A DNA stretch of 64,000 nt from NCBI RefSeq assembly GCF_040712315.1, contig NC_134019.1, positions 35,621,873-35,685,872 of the forward strand, given 5' to 3'. The notes under the pieces were generated by a model. It was not told the DNA's origin, searched no databases, and worked only from the letters and a program-made list of their open reading frames with translations. Each line of letters opens with the position of its first letter. The first letter of the stretch is position 1. Below, piece after piece: positions 1 to 11,801 of the stretch. Made by a program: the position numbers and the translations under genes. Origin of the DNA: Castanea sativa (taxonomy: Eukaryota > Streptophyta > Magnoliopsida > Fagales > Fagaceae).

Positions 1-1270
1 ACAAGTGGATGCTCAGAGTGCTAGAGATTCAAAAAATTTTACGACTTTTTTTATTATGAGCTCCACTTTTATCATCATCAATCATGACATACTATTGAGA
101 AATTTTTTTATATTCTTCCACTTTGATTACTTCAATCATCCCAACCAATGCTCGCATCCATATCACTTTTTTTCCTCACCCAAATCATTGATAAAATTAA
201 AATATACAACACCCATTTTCATATGAATGATGAATTCTTCTTCTTCTCTATTTTATTTTATAATAAAATTTTGTTCTTGAGCAATGAGTCTTTTAACTTC
301 AAAATCTTAAGCTACCAATGATCTCTTCGAATTAGATGTTAATTCTTTTTTATTCTTAGCAAGATTTGGTTCTTGAGCCTTGAGTTTTTAACTTCAAAAT
401 TTTAAGCTGCTAATAAGTAATAATCTCTAACTATTCGGACCCTTTCCATTTTAGAGTTAATTTCTCTTGGAGGTTACTTCTTCAATTTGAGGCAGCTTCA
501 ACAGTGACTAAAGCATTAGATATCCTCTCTCTCTGTCTCTCTCATCAAGGAAAAAGCTACATCTTCGGGTAACTTCTACGTGGCAACATCAGCTTTCCAT
601 GTGTTGCAACATGGATCATAAAACCATAAGCCATTAGGGGTCCTTTTAAACAGTGAAGGAATCAGGTATACAGGTCCTGCTTGATGGTTAATACAAACGT
701 ATGAATTGCATTGACATTGGAGGGTCCATGCGCAAAATGTGGACAAGAGGAAGCTGAATGAATTTAAAGTGAATGTTCATGATCTGATGATATATACCTT
801 TTTCATTTCCGGGGATTAAGATTAACATGTTTACCTGTTACTTTTATGTCTTCTGCAAAGCTAAACCACACTAGATTGATGACTGTCACGAATCAAACTG
901 CTACATTCATTCATCAAATACCACAACAAAGAAATTTCATGCAGAAGAAAAGGGAAGCTCACTGCAGTATATCTTGTAATAACAATTAAGTAAAAAGCAG
1001 GATTGGTACGAGACCACGAAATGTGATGCGTGATATAATTTGCACGCGTTTGAATACTAGGGCTGTTGTAATTGGGGCCAAGAAAGGGCATAACTCACAT
1101 TGCTCCAATAAGATGATATCTCACTTAATTTTAGCCTGCACGTGTGCTTTGAAACAGTTACATTCTAGTTAACTCCCCTTGTCTCACCCCATCTCTCTCC
1201 GTTTCAAACATACTCTAACTCAGCAAGCACTTTCATGCTAAAGGTATTACCGATGAGCAGAAACATATTA
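1..1270. other. Intergenic spacer downstream of the RRA gene
   Basis: I see no supported gene here. Positions about 269-345 and 360-430 form an imperfect direct duplication; both contain 'cttgagc', 'ttaacttcaaaat' and 'aagct'. The short open frames look like chance frames. The right part should contain the 3' untranslated region of the minus-strand gene that ends at 1271. Confidence 0.5.
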
Positions 1271-3766
1271 TCAATCTGAACCATCAGGGAAGGGTTTGAG
1301 TGCATCCTTGTTCCCTTTAACATAAAATTCCACAACTGCTTTCATTCGGGGAAGTTTATCAGGGTGGTAATTTACGTGAATAATTACTGGTTTGAGCTTG
1401 CTCAGGTTGGAATCTTTCCTCACAGTTTTGAAGAGCACCTTGCTGTTCATAAACAGATAGAAATCCATAGTCCTTCTTGCAGCATGAAGCCCATCATACC
1501 CAGGATATGAAGGGAAAAAGAGCTCCTCATTGAAAACTGCCTGGTCCCAGGAGTGTGGCTCCTGAGATAGCCGACTCGCCACACGATCCAGAAGCTCAAT
1601 TGAAGGAATTGTTGGTCTAATGTAGAAGAAACCAGAGTTATAGACCCAAATACGCATTGTATGAGCATATCGAGCCCAACCCATTGCAGGTTCATCAAAA
1701 ACATCATTATACCCATAAGCTGTCATATTATTATGACCATCAGTCATGGACTCCACATCTGAATCTCGATAAAGATAATGAAAAGGATTCTGCAAATACA
1801 CAATATCAACATCTGATAGAAGAACACTATACCCCAGTTGCAAAAACTCTCTTAGAATACGAAATTTCAACCCTGAGACAGCATGGTTCCCTCCTGTCCT
1901 TGCAACTGAATCAATACCTGCTTCTGGATCTCTCTTATACACCGGAACATCCTTTGATTCACAGAATTTGGCAATCTCCTCATCCAAAGCAACAACCAAA
2001 TAATTGGGTATACCCACTCTCTTGATGTTAGTGAACCAGACTTCCAACATGTCCTTCACATTTGAGTTTGCAAGAGCAACTATAAGCTCTCTCTGGACAG
2101 CAACTTTCTCTAATATCTTTGCCAATCTTGGATTGACAGATTCATCAGGGATGATAGCAGGGCTGGTTCTTAAGCCCTTGACAGTACCAAAAGGTCCAGC
2201 TTTCTGCTGTTTACCCAACACAAGAACCTGCTTCTGTGCATTATCTTTCCTTTGATCAGCCAATCTAAGCTTTTCAGTTAGCTCCTTAATTTCTTTTCTC
2301 AGCTCGGAATTTTTCTCAGATGCTTCCACAAACTCTGATTTCAACATGTTTATCCGTTCAGATGATTCACATGAAGCCGAATTAACCTGATGAAATGAGA
2401 GGGAAAACAAAACATGAATCTTATATTTGTGCCTAACGAAATAACCAATTCAACACTATGGAAACTCCACAATGACTGTATGCATTGCCATTAGATGATT
2501 AACTTGCAAAAAAGTCATCAGATGTGCAGCATACACTATATGAATGAATCATCTTCGTTTGCCTCATCTCAAAATTTCACACAAAAGCCACAATGGTGAT
2601 TGGGAGCATTTAATACACACATGTTTTGGGTAATTTTTTTATTACACATGTATAAACTAAATAAAAGCATACACATAGACACACAGAAGGGGAGATAGAG
2701 AGATTGTGGTAGGAGGAAGAGCCATTTGGGCTGGGGCTCATTGGCAACATTATCTCAATCAGTATACCAATCAAACACAATAAGAGATTTAGCACGCTTC
2801 ACATTGAATTGAATATAAATTCCATATTTAAAACTATTACCACTCACACAGCCCATGAAATACAAACAATATGATCAAATTCAAGTCAAAGTCTCAGACC
2901 ACAATGTTCAAAAATAGGATTGTAAATTAAATGAGCATAGAGCTTCAAATCATCAATTGTTACAATCAATTAAAGAGTTTTGAGTTTGAATGTTTAACTA
3001 TCATCCATCCCTCGTTATCACAGATTCTTATTTTTTGGTCTTTGTGAGGGTAAAACATGTAGAAATTGTTTACTAGTAGACTTCAGTGTATAGCAAGAAA
3101 AACTATTTTTCTAAGTAACCAATGTGGCATTCTATACAAAACCCATATCCAATTCAAAGCCAAACCACAGAAACTATAAGTCAACGTAATGGCTTCACTT
3201 CCCCACCAAGATTCAGAATCCCAAAACACACCCACAACTAAAAATCCAACAAGTCCAAGAACACCCTTTTTTTTCTTTTTTCTTTTTCGTGACTGTCATG
3301 ATTGGTTCATAATAAAAGTAATGTCAACAATAAATTCAGTTGGACACTGTCCGGATCTTAACATGTCTAGTGCACTGAACACAAGCCAGGTCAATTCACA
3401 TAAAAGCCACATTGTTCAAATCACAACTTGTCATCTTAGCAAGTAAAGTTGTGTCACTAATCCCATCACCAAAATACTAATAACATCTCAAAACCCCAAA
3501 ACTATAAAAATAAAAAATAAAATAATACTAAACAAATATAAATAAACATTTATTAATAAGAAAAAGTGGGGTTGGAGAGTTGGAACCTGGGCATTGGATT
3601 TGGAGATAGTACGAGTGAGAATAGGAGTTGAGGAGGTGAAGAGACCGTGAGGGAAGAAAATGGCGAAGACACAACCCAAAGTGACTCCGATGGCTATGGC
3701 AATTCCAATTCTGGCTTTTCGAACCGACTGTGAAGTGTTTCGATGCATTTCTCTGCGGCCTGTCAT
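1271..3766 (-). CDS. RRA: Arabinosyltransferase RRA-type (GT77), two exons
   Basis: The coding exons are 3766-3587 (60 codons) and 2386-1271 (371 codons plus TGA), joined in phase 0 across a 1,200-bp intron with donor CAG|GTTCC and acceptor TCAG|GTTAAT. The product is 431 residues, close to the usual RRA length. It is a Golgi type II membrane protein: a basic N-terminus, one membrane segment (about residues 20-38), a coiled-coil-like stem (about 70-110), then the glycosyltransferase domain. The catalytic metal-binding DVD lies at about 252-254 in [14 protein letters not shown], followed by the conserved blocks [30 protein letters not shown] and [12 protein letters not shown] proteins are known to add arabinose to hydroxyproline-bound arabinose on extensins. 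The start follows from MTGRREM matching the family N-terminus. Which of RRA1, RRA2 or RRA3 it matches best is not resolved. No lesions are seen. Confidence 0.93.
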
Positions 3767-4056
3767 TTTTTGTATGATTTGGTTTGATGGGTAAGTTTTT
3801 TGTTTCGGCTTTTGCAAATTGGCAAAGACTTTTGGGGTTGGAAAAGTGGTGAGATAGAGAAAGAAAGATTGAGAGATGGGTGTGTTTGAATTTTTGGCAA
3901 TTGGGTTCAGAGTTCAGAGATTGATGGCTGGGTGGTCCTGTATACAGAGTCCAGTAGTTGTTGAATTGAGCAGTAAAGGTAAAGTATGCCAAAATAGAAG
4001 GAGACAGAAAGATAATTAGACAGATTTAAGATTATTTTATCATTTTAATTATTGTT
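3767..4056 (-). promoter_or_regulatory. Proximal promoter and 5' UTR of RRA, cut off by a LINE
   Basis: About 290 bp separate the RRA start codon from the target-site duplication of the LINE. The stretch is pyrimidine- and AT-rich, and I see no convincing TATA box. Only this much native sequence remains next to the gene; anything further upstream has been moved about 5.8 kb away by the insertion. Confidence 0.45.
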
Positions 4057-4074
4057 TAATGTAATAATTCTTTT
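4057..4074. repeat. LINE target-site duplication, proximal copy
   Basis: The 18-bp TAATGTAATAATTCTTTT is identical to 9843-9860. It directly follows the A-rich tail of the LINE, read on the minus strand. Confidence 0.92.
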
Positions 4075-4140
4075 TGTTTTTTTGGAAAGGGAATAAATAT
4101 ATTGCATTGCAGTCAAGAAAAACGATTACAAATAGAAGTC

Positions 4141-7100
4141 CTACTGCAAGTCTGCTTGTACATAAGGCTCTAAAAAGGAGGGGGTAACCCCTTTCCACTT
4201 GTGAGTGGAACCATTCTTACGGGCAAATTGAGCAAGTTCATGGGTTGCATAATTGAAGGCCCGATTGAGGTACTTGAAGGAGCAGAAGGTAAAGGAAGAT
4301 TGGGCATGAATAATGTCTTGTATAATGTGCCCGTAAGGATTCCCAACAGCAGAGTCATTGATGGCATTTATCACAGAGGTAGCATCACTTTCAAAAATCA
4401 CTCGGGGAAGCTGCAGCTCCTGAGCAAGCAAGACACCTTGCTCCATAGCAAAGACTTCCACCAGGTCAGCTGGGTAGTGAGTCTGAAGAGGCTTGCAAAG
4501 AGCAGCAATTGTTCCACCCTTGCAATCTCTAACAATGACTCCAATGCTAGATGTCCCATCTAAGATTGATGAAGCCCCATCCACATTAATCTTGAAGACA
4601 CCAAGAGGCGGAGGGATCCAGCTGCAGGGATGAGTTGGCCTAGGAGTAGTTAGGTCCAAGGTTGCTGCTACATCAAAATCTTCAATGAAATTTTTTGCCA
4701 TCTGCTAAACCTGGGAGGGGGAAGAACACTTGCCTTCATGGATGAGCCTATTCCTGTTGGACCAGATTGCCCAAGCAACAGTTAAAAAAAGTTCTAGATC
4801 ATGAGGAGGCTTGTGGGCTAGTATAAGCATGGCTGTATCATTGAAGGTCCATTTATTTCGATGAATCAATTGTGCCCCATCAGGCCAAAAGCTCCAAACC
4901 CAGATAGCAAACTCACAATGGATTAAGGCATGGTGGATGGTTTCAACCTCCTTAGTGCAGATTGGACATTCATTGCAAGTGTTGATGCCTCGGATACGCA
5001 TTTTTTCCTTTGTGGGCAGACCATTGACTCCAGCCCTCCAAGCAAAGATTTTAATCTTTGCGAGGATGTTGAGAAGCCATAAATTCTTCCAAAGAGGTTT
5101 GAAAGGGTCGCCCGTGGAGCTTCCATCTTCTGCTGTTGCTTCAACCAAGCCAAGGGCACAATGATAAGCACTCTTTACAGTGAACTCACCACGGCTGGTC
5201 CCCATCCAAATTAATATGTCCTCTGGCAAGTTGTGGCTAATGGGAATTTTTAAGATTGTTTCAGCATCAAATGTGAGGAAGATTGCTCTAATTGTTTCAG
5301 CTCTCCACCACTTTGTGGTTGGGTCAATGAGGGAAGAGACCATGGGATAGTTTAGGAGGTTATTTGGAGGGGTAATGACTTTGTGTGTGGTTGGGGTGGG
5401 GAGCCATTTGTCGTCCCATATGTGGACTTGTTTGCCATTCCCTATTCTCCACCTAGTTCCCTTTCGAATGACCTCTAGACTGTTAAAGATACTCCTCCAA
5501 GAATAGGAGGGGTTTGAGCCAAGAGTTGCACTAAGGATGTCTCCGGTAGGGAAATGCTTTGCTTTGAGGACACAGGCAATAAGGGATGTTGGGTTTGTAA
5601 GGATTCTCCAAGCTTGCTTTGCCAACATAGCTAGGTTGAAAGCTTGTAAGTTTCGAAAACCCAAACCACCGTTTGACTTAGAATGGCACATTTGTTTCCA
5701 ACCAACCCAAGCCATTTTTGTTTCTAAATGCTTTTGGCCCCACCAAAAATTTCTCATCATACCTTCAAGGTCCTCACATAGGCCCTGTGGAAGCTGAAAA
5801 CAGCTCATGGTGTAGGTGGGGATCGCTTGGGCAACTGCCTCAATGAGGACTTCCTTACCTCCCATAGAAAGGAGCTTACCCTTCCAACCGGCAAGCTTTT
5901 GCCCAACCCGCTCCTTAAGGGAAGAAAAGACCTGTTTTTTTGATCTCCTAATGAAGGACGCTAAGCCAAGATACTTGGAAAGCCTTGAGGCTTGCATCGG
6001 CCCCAAAATGGCTAGAATTGCATCCTTCGTCTCCTAGTTGGTGTTTGGGTTGAAGAAAACCGAGGATTTTCCAGTGTTAATTTTCTGGCCCGAAGCATCC
6101 TCATACCTCTGAAGGATTTGCTTAAGCTCTTGGCACTCCTCAGGATTTGCCTTACAGAACAAAATGCTATCGTCTGCAAAGAAGAGATGAGTAATATTAG
6201 GACAGCTTCTACAGATAGAAATTCCAGTGAGGAGGTGGTTTCTTGCTGCCTTGTGAATGATGGCCGAGAGTCCCTTAGGGCATAGGAGGAAAAGACTAGG
6301 AGAGAGGGGATCGCCTTGGCGAAGTCCCCTAGTTGGGATAATGTTCCCATAGGCCTCCCCATTAACAAGGACAAAATAGGAGACTAATGAAATGCATTGC
6401 ATAATAAGGTTTACCCATTTAGAACAAAAACCCAGCTTTTCCATAACCCTTTTGACAAAGCACCATTCAACCTTATCAAAAGCTTTGCTCATATCAAGCT
6501 TAACTGCCATACAGCCCTCCTTTCCCATTGTTTTGTGATTTAGAAAGTGCATGAGCTCGAAAGCTACGAGTACATTGTCTGTGATAAGGTGGTCTGGGTG
6601 AATGCACTTTGATTTTCCAATATAATGAGAGGGAGAAGGTTTTTAAGTCTGTTAGCAAGTGTTTTGGAAATAAGCTTGTAGATTACATTGCATAAGCTTA
6701 TGGGTCTGAATTCAGTCATTCTCTTAGGGCTGCTAGTTTTTGGGATGAGTGAAATGTTGGTTTTGTTGATAGCGGTCATGGGCAGATTATTATTGAGGAC
6801 ATTGAGAACCATATTGGTTATGCTATTCCCAACTATACTCCAATATTTCTGGTAAAAAACAGCAGACATACCGTCGGGGCCGGGTGCTTTGGTAGGGTGC
6901 ATTTGCATGAGGGCAGCAACTACTTCTTCTCTAGTGAAAGCATAAGTTAGATTCTCGTTCATCTCATCCGTCACCTTGACAGAGATGGCATCAACAACAT
7001 CTTCAACCCGAGTGGGGCAGGCAGTGGTGTAAATGTGTTCAAAATAGCCCACAGCAGCCTGGGCAATACTTTCCTTTTCGTCGCACCACCTACCTTGATC

Positions 7101-8240
7101 ATCCCAAATTCCCATGATCGTGTTTTGTTTTCGTCTTTCCGAGGCGTGGGCATGGAAAAATTTTGTATTTCTATCTCCCTCCGTTAACCAGTGTGCCTTG
7201 GCTCTTTGCCCCCAATACAATTCTTCATCTTCTAACAGCTCATTTAAGTCTCTTCTTATACCTCTAATTTCATTACTCAACTCACCATTTTTTTCTTGCT
7301 GCGTTAAGGCACTCAGAGCATTTCGTTTTGACTGAATTTTTTTGGGGATGTGGCCATAAACTGAGGAACTCCAACTAGATAATTTTGTGGTGCAAGTTTT
7401 TAGGTTCTCCATCATACCTTCTGGCGTGCTCAAATCCACCCCCATCCCCCAGGATGATTCTACAATGTTGCTGCATTCCCCATTTTTTGTCCACAGAGCT
7501 TCGAAGTGGAAGTGCTTGACTTTGGATACCTGTTGGGGAGGGGAATCAGCAAGAGACAAAGCACAGTGGTCAGAGGTTGAGTCCACAAGGTGGTAGACTC
7601 TAACCCCCTCAAATTTCCCCAACCACTCGAAGTTAGCAAAAGCTCTGTCTAGTCTTAATTGTATTCTATCCCCACCTTCTTGCATATTGCTCCAGGTGAA
7701 ATCAGTTCCCTAATAGCCCAAATCCAAAAAACTGCAAAAATTCACTACATTTCTAAATCCCTCCATCTGGTGCTGGGAGGGGGTGGCACCCCCAGTTTTT
7801 TCATTGATTGACAGAATTTCATTAAAATCTCCTAGGCAAAGCCATGGGAGTTGGAACTGACTGTGTAAGAAGGCTAGAAGGCGCCAGGACTCATACCTTC
7901 AGTGTGTTTCCGGGTGGCCATAGAAGCCAGTAATCCTCCACTTAAAGTTGCCTTCATTTTCCTTAACAATGGCATCAATATGATTTCTCGAGTAGCTGTT
8001 AATATCCAAATTTACTTCCCTAGCCCAAAATAAAGCAACTCCACCACTCCGACCTCTGCTGGGGACAATAAGTCCGTTTGCAAAACCAATCCTATTTTTA
8101 ATTTTCTCCATCCGCTTGACTTTCGACTTTGTCTCCATGAGGAAGACAATTTTGGGCTTCCAGCGTCGCACCAAATCGTGCAACGCTCTGACTGACCGGG
8201 GGTTCCTAAGCCCCCGGCAGTTCCAGCTTAGCGGATTCAT
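4141..8240 (-). pseudogene. LINE ORF2: endonuclease, reverse transcriptase, RNase H (broken)
   Basis: This is about 1,360 codons. The endonuclease begins at 8240 with LSWNCRGLRNPRSV and METKS. The reverse transcriptase runs from about 6950 with KAPGPDGMSAVFYQKYW, LIPKTSSP, RPISLCNVIYKLISK, then GLRQGDPLSP and the catalytic FADD in HLFFADDSILFCKA. A zf-RVT region (about 5300-4900) follows. The RNase H at 4701-4141 has INVDGASS, EVFAMEQG and FESDA as candidate acidic residues. Lesions are in-frame stops near 7896, 7711, 6031 and 4702, and a one-base deletion near 6630 just after ENQSAF. Apart from that single shift the frame is kept, so the element decayed mainly by point mutation. It cannot make a full protein as it stands. 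Confidence 0.9.
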
Positions 8241-9710
8241 TGCTCCCGGCGGTGCTGCATTGTAGCGCCCGCCGATCCCTCATCAAAGGTTAAAAAAGGA
8301 GTACCTGTCTCTATGCATCTCTTCTTGGTGCAGAGAACTACCTCATCTTCCTCGAAAATAAGTTTGCCTGTGCGTTTAGAGTCCACTAGTGTTGTTTGTG
8401 CTTTAGTAGTCGAGTCTTTGGCTCTCCCTTTTGCCCTGACTATTTTTTTTAAATGGACCTTTGCTTTTGGGTTTTTTCCTTTTGCTTGGCCTGTGTTCGT
8501 TGTCAAAATACCCGAGTCAAGCTTACTCTCTGTTGTGTGCTGAAGGTTGGGCTTAAGAGGACTAAAGATATCCATAGGCTCTTGTTCCTCATGGGGTTTT
8601 TGGCCCACAAGTGAAAGAGTATCTTCAGCCAGTTTTGTTTGGCCCAAGTTATGAGGGGGCACAGCTGGAGGGGGAGAAACATCAGCACGTGCCGTTGGGC
8701 AACCCGGATCCATTCGTCCCACACGTGTGAGGTAGTCACCATCCTTTAGGGTTTTTTCTGCTTGTTTCTTCTCCGAGCTAGCGGCGCTGGTCTTCTTTGA
8801 GTTTCCCCGATCCATTGCCCCTGTTCCACCCAGTTGGGCTATGCTTCCACTGCCACCATCCATTACCGAGGCAGATGAGTTTTTTGCCGTGGTAGGTGTA
8901 TTATCGTTCGATCCCACTTCATGCCCTTCTCCACCGCCATCACTGCTGGTAGACCTGGCTTTGTCTCCCATGGCTGTTGTGCTTACATATGCTCGAAGCC
9001 AATCACCATACTACCTTGAAGAGTACTGGGGATCAATACACTTTTGGCAGTGTTTTTCATCATGCCCCAGACAGCCACAGTGAAAAAAAAAACACAGGTA
9101 GCCTCTCATATTTGAAGTTAACCCAGAATTTCTCTCCGTCGACATTTGCTATCTTCCCCCCTCATCGAAGTGGTTTGTCGAGTTGGAGGTTCACCCTTAT
9201 CCTCATGAATTTTGCTTGTTCCATATACCCTGTTCTACGATCAGATTCAATGAAAATCCCCAAACTGTTACCAAGCTCTCTACCCACTTCGGCGGACATG
9301 TGCTCGAAAGGTAAACCCCATATCTGAACCCAAAAAGGGGAATGGGTGAAGACAATATTCGAAGCTGATAGGCCTTTCTTCCATCTGCATAAAAGCAGCA
9401 AGTTGTTTTCGAAATTCCAAGGCCCATTTCATTCCACCCATTGTAACTGATATTTGGAGTTGAATTTGAACTGTAAAATGTTGTTTCCAACCTCCACAAT
9501 TTGCAGATCAGAACCCATCTTCCAAGCTGATCTCAAAATATTTTTTAAAGCCCTTTGGTTCTGATGTCTATCTGTGAGTAGACGCCCAAAGAGGCTCAGG
9601 GAGCACTCCTCAAGCAAATCTGCTCTACTTTCTGTTGTGATGGATATTTCTTCCTCTTCCTCCTTGGTGAGGCGGAGGTTAAGTAGGCCCTCAACCACTA
9701 ATTGCTCCAT
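8237..9710 (-). pseudogene. LINE ORF1: DUF4283-type RNA-binding protein with zinc knuckle (broken)
   Basis: The frame starts at 9710 (MEQLVVEGLLNLRLTKEE). It shows the fold typical of plant L1 ORF1 and DUF4283 proteins: SLFGRLLTDR, ALKNILRSAWK, FWVQIWGLPFEHM and LQLDKPLRGG-like. Near 9090 a zinc knuckle remains as CGCLGHDEKHC, but its first cysteine is missing beside a ten-base homopolymer that also shifts the frame. In-frame stops lie near 9429, 9160 and 9007. The last block (8971-8237) is polar and low-complexity, and its TGA overlaps the ORF2 ATG. The start is a judgement: it is the first ATG giving the conserved opening. Confidence 0.8.
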
Positions 9711-9842
9711 ATCAGTGTTAAGAGAGAGAGTTATGGCATGAAGCCAAAGAGAAATCCCTGTAAACGGAGAATATAGGGAGGGAAGGCTCGACAGGGTTTT
9801 TTGGCGAGAGGAAGAGCTCCTATAGGGGAGAGTAATGAAACA

Positions 9843-9860
9843 TAATGTAATAATTCTTTT
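9843..9860. repeat. LINE target-site duplication, distal copy
   Basis: This is identical to 4057-4074. The sequence beyond it (from 9861) is the former upstream neighbour of the RRA promoter. Confidence 0.92.
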
Positions 9861-9994
9861 ATAGACATTATAGATATCATTTTAATTTGAATCTGAAAGT
9901 TAAAATTACTTTTTTATCCATTCATAAAAATTAATAATAAGTTAATAACTTACTCTGTATCATTTAATATTTATTGTAAAAATGTTATGAAAAT

Positions 9995-11106
9995 TGTTGG
10001 AAAATTTAGACCTCGGTTAATAGAATTAACAAGTTTTAAACCCAAGTTGTTAATAGAATTAACAACTTTTTATTATGAATAAAACTTGTTAAAACAAATA
10101 AACATCAATACCATGTCAAAATCATATGTAGCAAAAAAGTAAATAAGACAAGATATGATGACCTAAGAAAACCAATGAAACAAACTAGTTTCACAGTAAA
10201 AAACTTAGGAGGAAACCTTCCCAAAAAGTAATCCACTATAGTAATGAGAAGTTTCAGATCTAATACAAAACCTTTGTCCCTAGACTCTACAATTCCCGTA
10301 GATGAACTTACAGTAAAAATCTTCTATTGCTTCAGAACCTCTGAACTCTTTAATATATGAACGCCGCCCTTTTGATGCACGGATCCCAGTACGTGACTCA
10401 CTCACCAACTTGAGGAAGAAGAATGTGGCTGCAAAGTTCTTCATTTCATCAACAATGAAGATCAAGAAGCACTTGGTTACAAAACCCTCAGGTACAAAGA
10501 CGCAGTAGCTTCTTTCAGAGAGAATAAGGCATCGGTCACCTATTGCATATGTTCTCCTTGTATTCTTATGTGTGACGGCCTTTAAAATAAGTCTTATATA
10601 TGTTTAGGGTTGTGAGAAAAGAAACCCTACACAAATACATAAGCATACACCGAAAATTAGATCTGAAAAATTGATTTTCGTAATTCTCGATAGATACCTC
10701 GATAGATAGCTATTTATTGAGACCTGTTGCGAGCTATTGAGAAGCTATCGAGCGATCTGTTGCGAGCTATCGAAAGCTATCAAGCATCTAGAAGGTTTCT
10801 CAATCGATCGAAGTAGCTATCGAGAGCTGTCGAGATTGTGATAAAGAAAAGCTGAAAAGTCTCGATAGATAGCCTAGCTGTCGAAAGCTATCGAGGAGCT
10901 ATCGAGATTTAATGAATCAGCACTTCTTCACTTGTTTCTTGGACAGACTTGCATGGCTTTAACACTTGAACTTGAAACCTTGTTTCTTGAAGTATTAAAC
11001 ACATCCTGGATCTACTCAAATACAAGTAAAGTGCATTTTGTCAAATGATTAGTCAATTAAATAAAATTGACATATGTTTCTAACATAATTTACATATGTC
11101 CTAACA
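9995..11106. mobile_element. Solo LTR, Copia-like, 1.11 kb
   Basis: The segment begins TGTTGGAAAA and ends TCCTAACA. It is flanked by identical 5-bp duplications AAAAT at 9990-9994 and 11107-11111. No internal retroelement sequence or second LTR is attached, so it is best read as a solo LTR left by LTR-LTR recombination. A TATATATG near 10597 could be the LTR promoter if the LTR is in plus orientation, which I cannot settle. The open frame on the minus strand at 10280-10465 is not recognised and is treated as chance. Confidence 0.85.
10680..10912. repeat. Cluster of short CGATAG/CTATCG palindromic repeats inside the solo LTR
   Basis: Within about 230 bp the words CTATCGA, TCGATAG, GAGCTATCGA and AGCTATCGAGA recur more than ten times in both orientations, separated by similar spacers. 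Each unit is self-complementary or nearly so. The function is unknown; repeats of this sort in an LTR might bind a factor or form small hairpins. Confidence 0.7.
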
Positions 11107-11111
11107 AAAAT

Positions 11112-11374
11112 ATTGTGAATATAATATATATATATATATATATTTTTAATTTATGGCCTCTTGTCTACTGTCTAGTGTCTAGGAGAACTACTAAGTCAAA
11201 ACATTAATTGTGTATATAAATTAATAAATAATAATGTCACTACAAGTTTTGTAATTCAATTAATTGGCATATTTTTCTTATTAATGAATTTAGAGATCAA
11301 ATCTCATTGATAATTTATTAAAAATAAAAAATTTAATTTCAAAGATAGGAGAAGTTTTATGGTATAAAGTTTTA
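11112..11374. other. AT-rich spacer with an (AT)n run
   Basis: This holds a short AT microsatellite at about 11119-11142, no gene, and the left copy of the next MITE's duplication (11366-11374). Confidence 0.5.
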
Positions 11375-11792
11375 GGGAAATTTACACTGTAATACCCTAA
11401 GTTATACCCAAAATTACATTTCACACTCTAAAATTTGTTAGTGCACATTTTGTACTATAAACTATGACTATTATTACACTTTGTAATCCAATGTCGAGTT
11501 TGCTATTAACTGAGAAAAGAAAATCTAAAATTTAGGGTATAAAGTGTAATTGAGAGTACAATTTAGGATAGTAAATTGTAATTTATTCTTTATTTTTTAG
11601 GGATTGAGAAGAGGAGCAATTGTATATTTTTACGTGATATTATACTTTTTTATCCAAGTTAACGGCAAACTTAATGTTGGGGTGCAAGTGTAATAAGAGT
11701 CAAAGTTTAGAGTGCAATATGTGTATTCGAAAAGTTTAAAGTACAAAATGTAATTTGGAGTACAGTTTAGAATGATAAAGTGTAATTTCTTC
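11375..11792. mobile_element. Mutator-like MITE with long inverted repeats
   Basis: The 418-bp element consists mostly of two imperfect inverted arms of about 150 bp. GGGAAATTTACAC at the left pairs with GTGTAATTTCTTC at the right, and inner words such as TTACATTT, TTGTACT and ATTACACTT pair as well. It is flanked by identical 9-bp duplications AAAGTTTTA at 11366-11374 and 11793-11801, the length expected for Mutator-type transposition. There is no coding capacity. Confidence 0.75.
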
Positions 11793-11801
11793 AAAGTTTT
11801 A

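Larger units (their letters stand above)
4075..9842 (-). mobile_element. L1-type LINE retrotransposon with RNase H domain, about 5.77 kb
   Basis: This is a structurally full-length non-LTR element on the minus strand. Identical 18-bp duplications bound it (4057-4074 and 9843-9860), and its 3' end carries an A-rich tail (T/G run at 4075-4084). In 5' to 3' order it has ORF1 (DUF4283-like nucleic-acid-binding region and zinc knuckle) and ORF2 (endonuclease, reverse transcriptase and a C-terminal RNase H of the kind known in some plant L1 families). ORF2 starts inside the ORF1 stop (ATGA overlap at 8240-8237). A handful of stops and two likely frameshifts inactivate it. The 3' untranslated region is only about 65 bp. 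Confidence 0.93.

Noticed and set aside
1447..2255. Several open frames on both strands over the RRA second exon
   Set aside because: They are shadows of the 371-codon GT77 exon, which carries the conserved motifs.
10280..10465. 61-codon frame on the minus strand
   Set aside because: It lies wholly in the solo LTR and resembles no retroelement protein.
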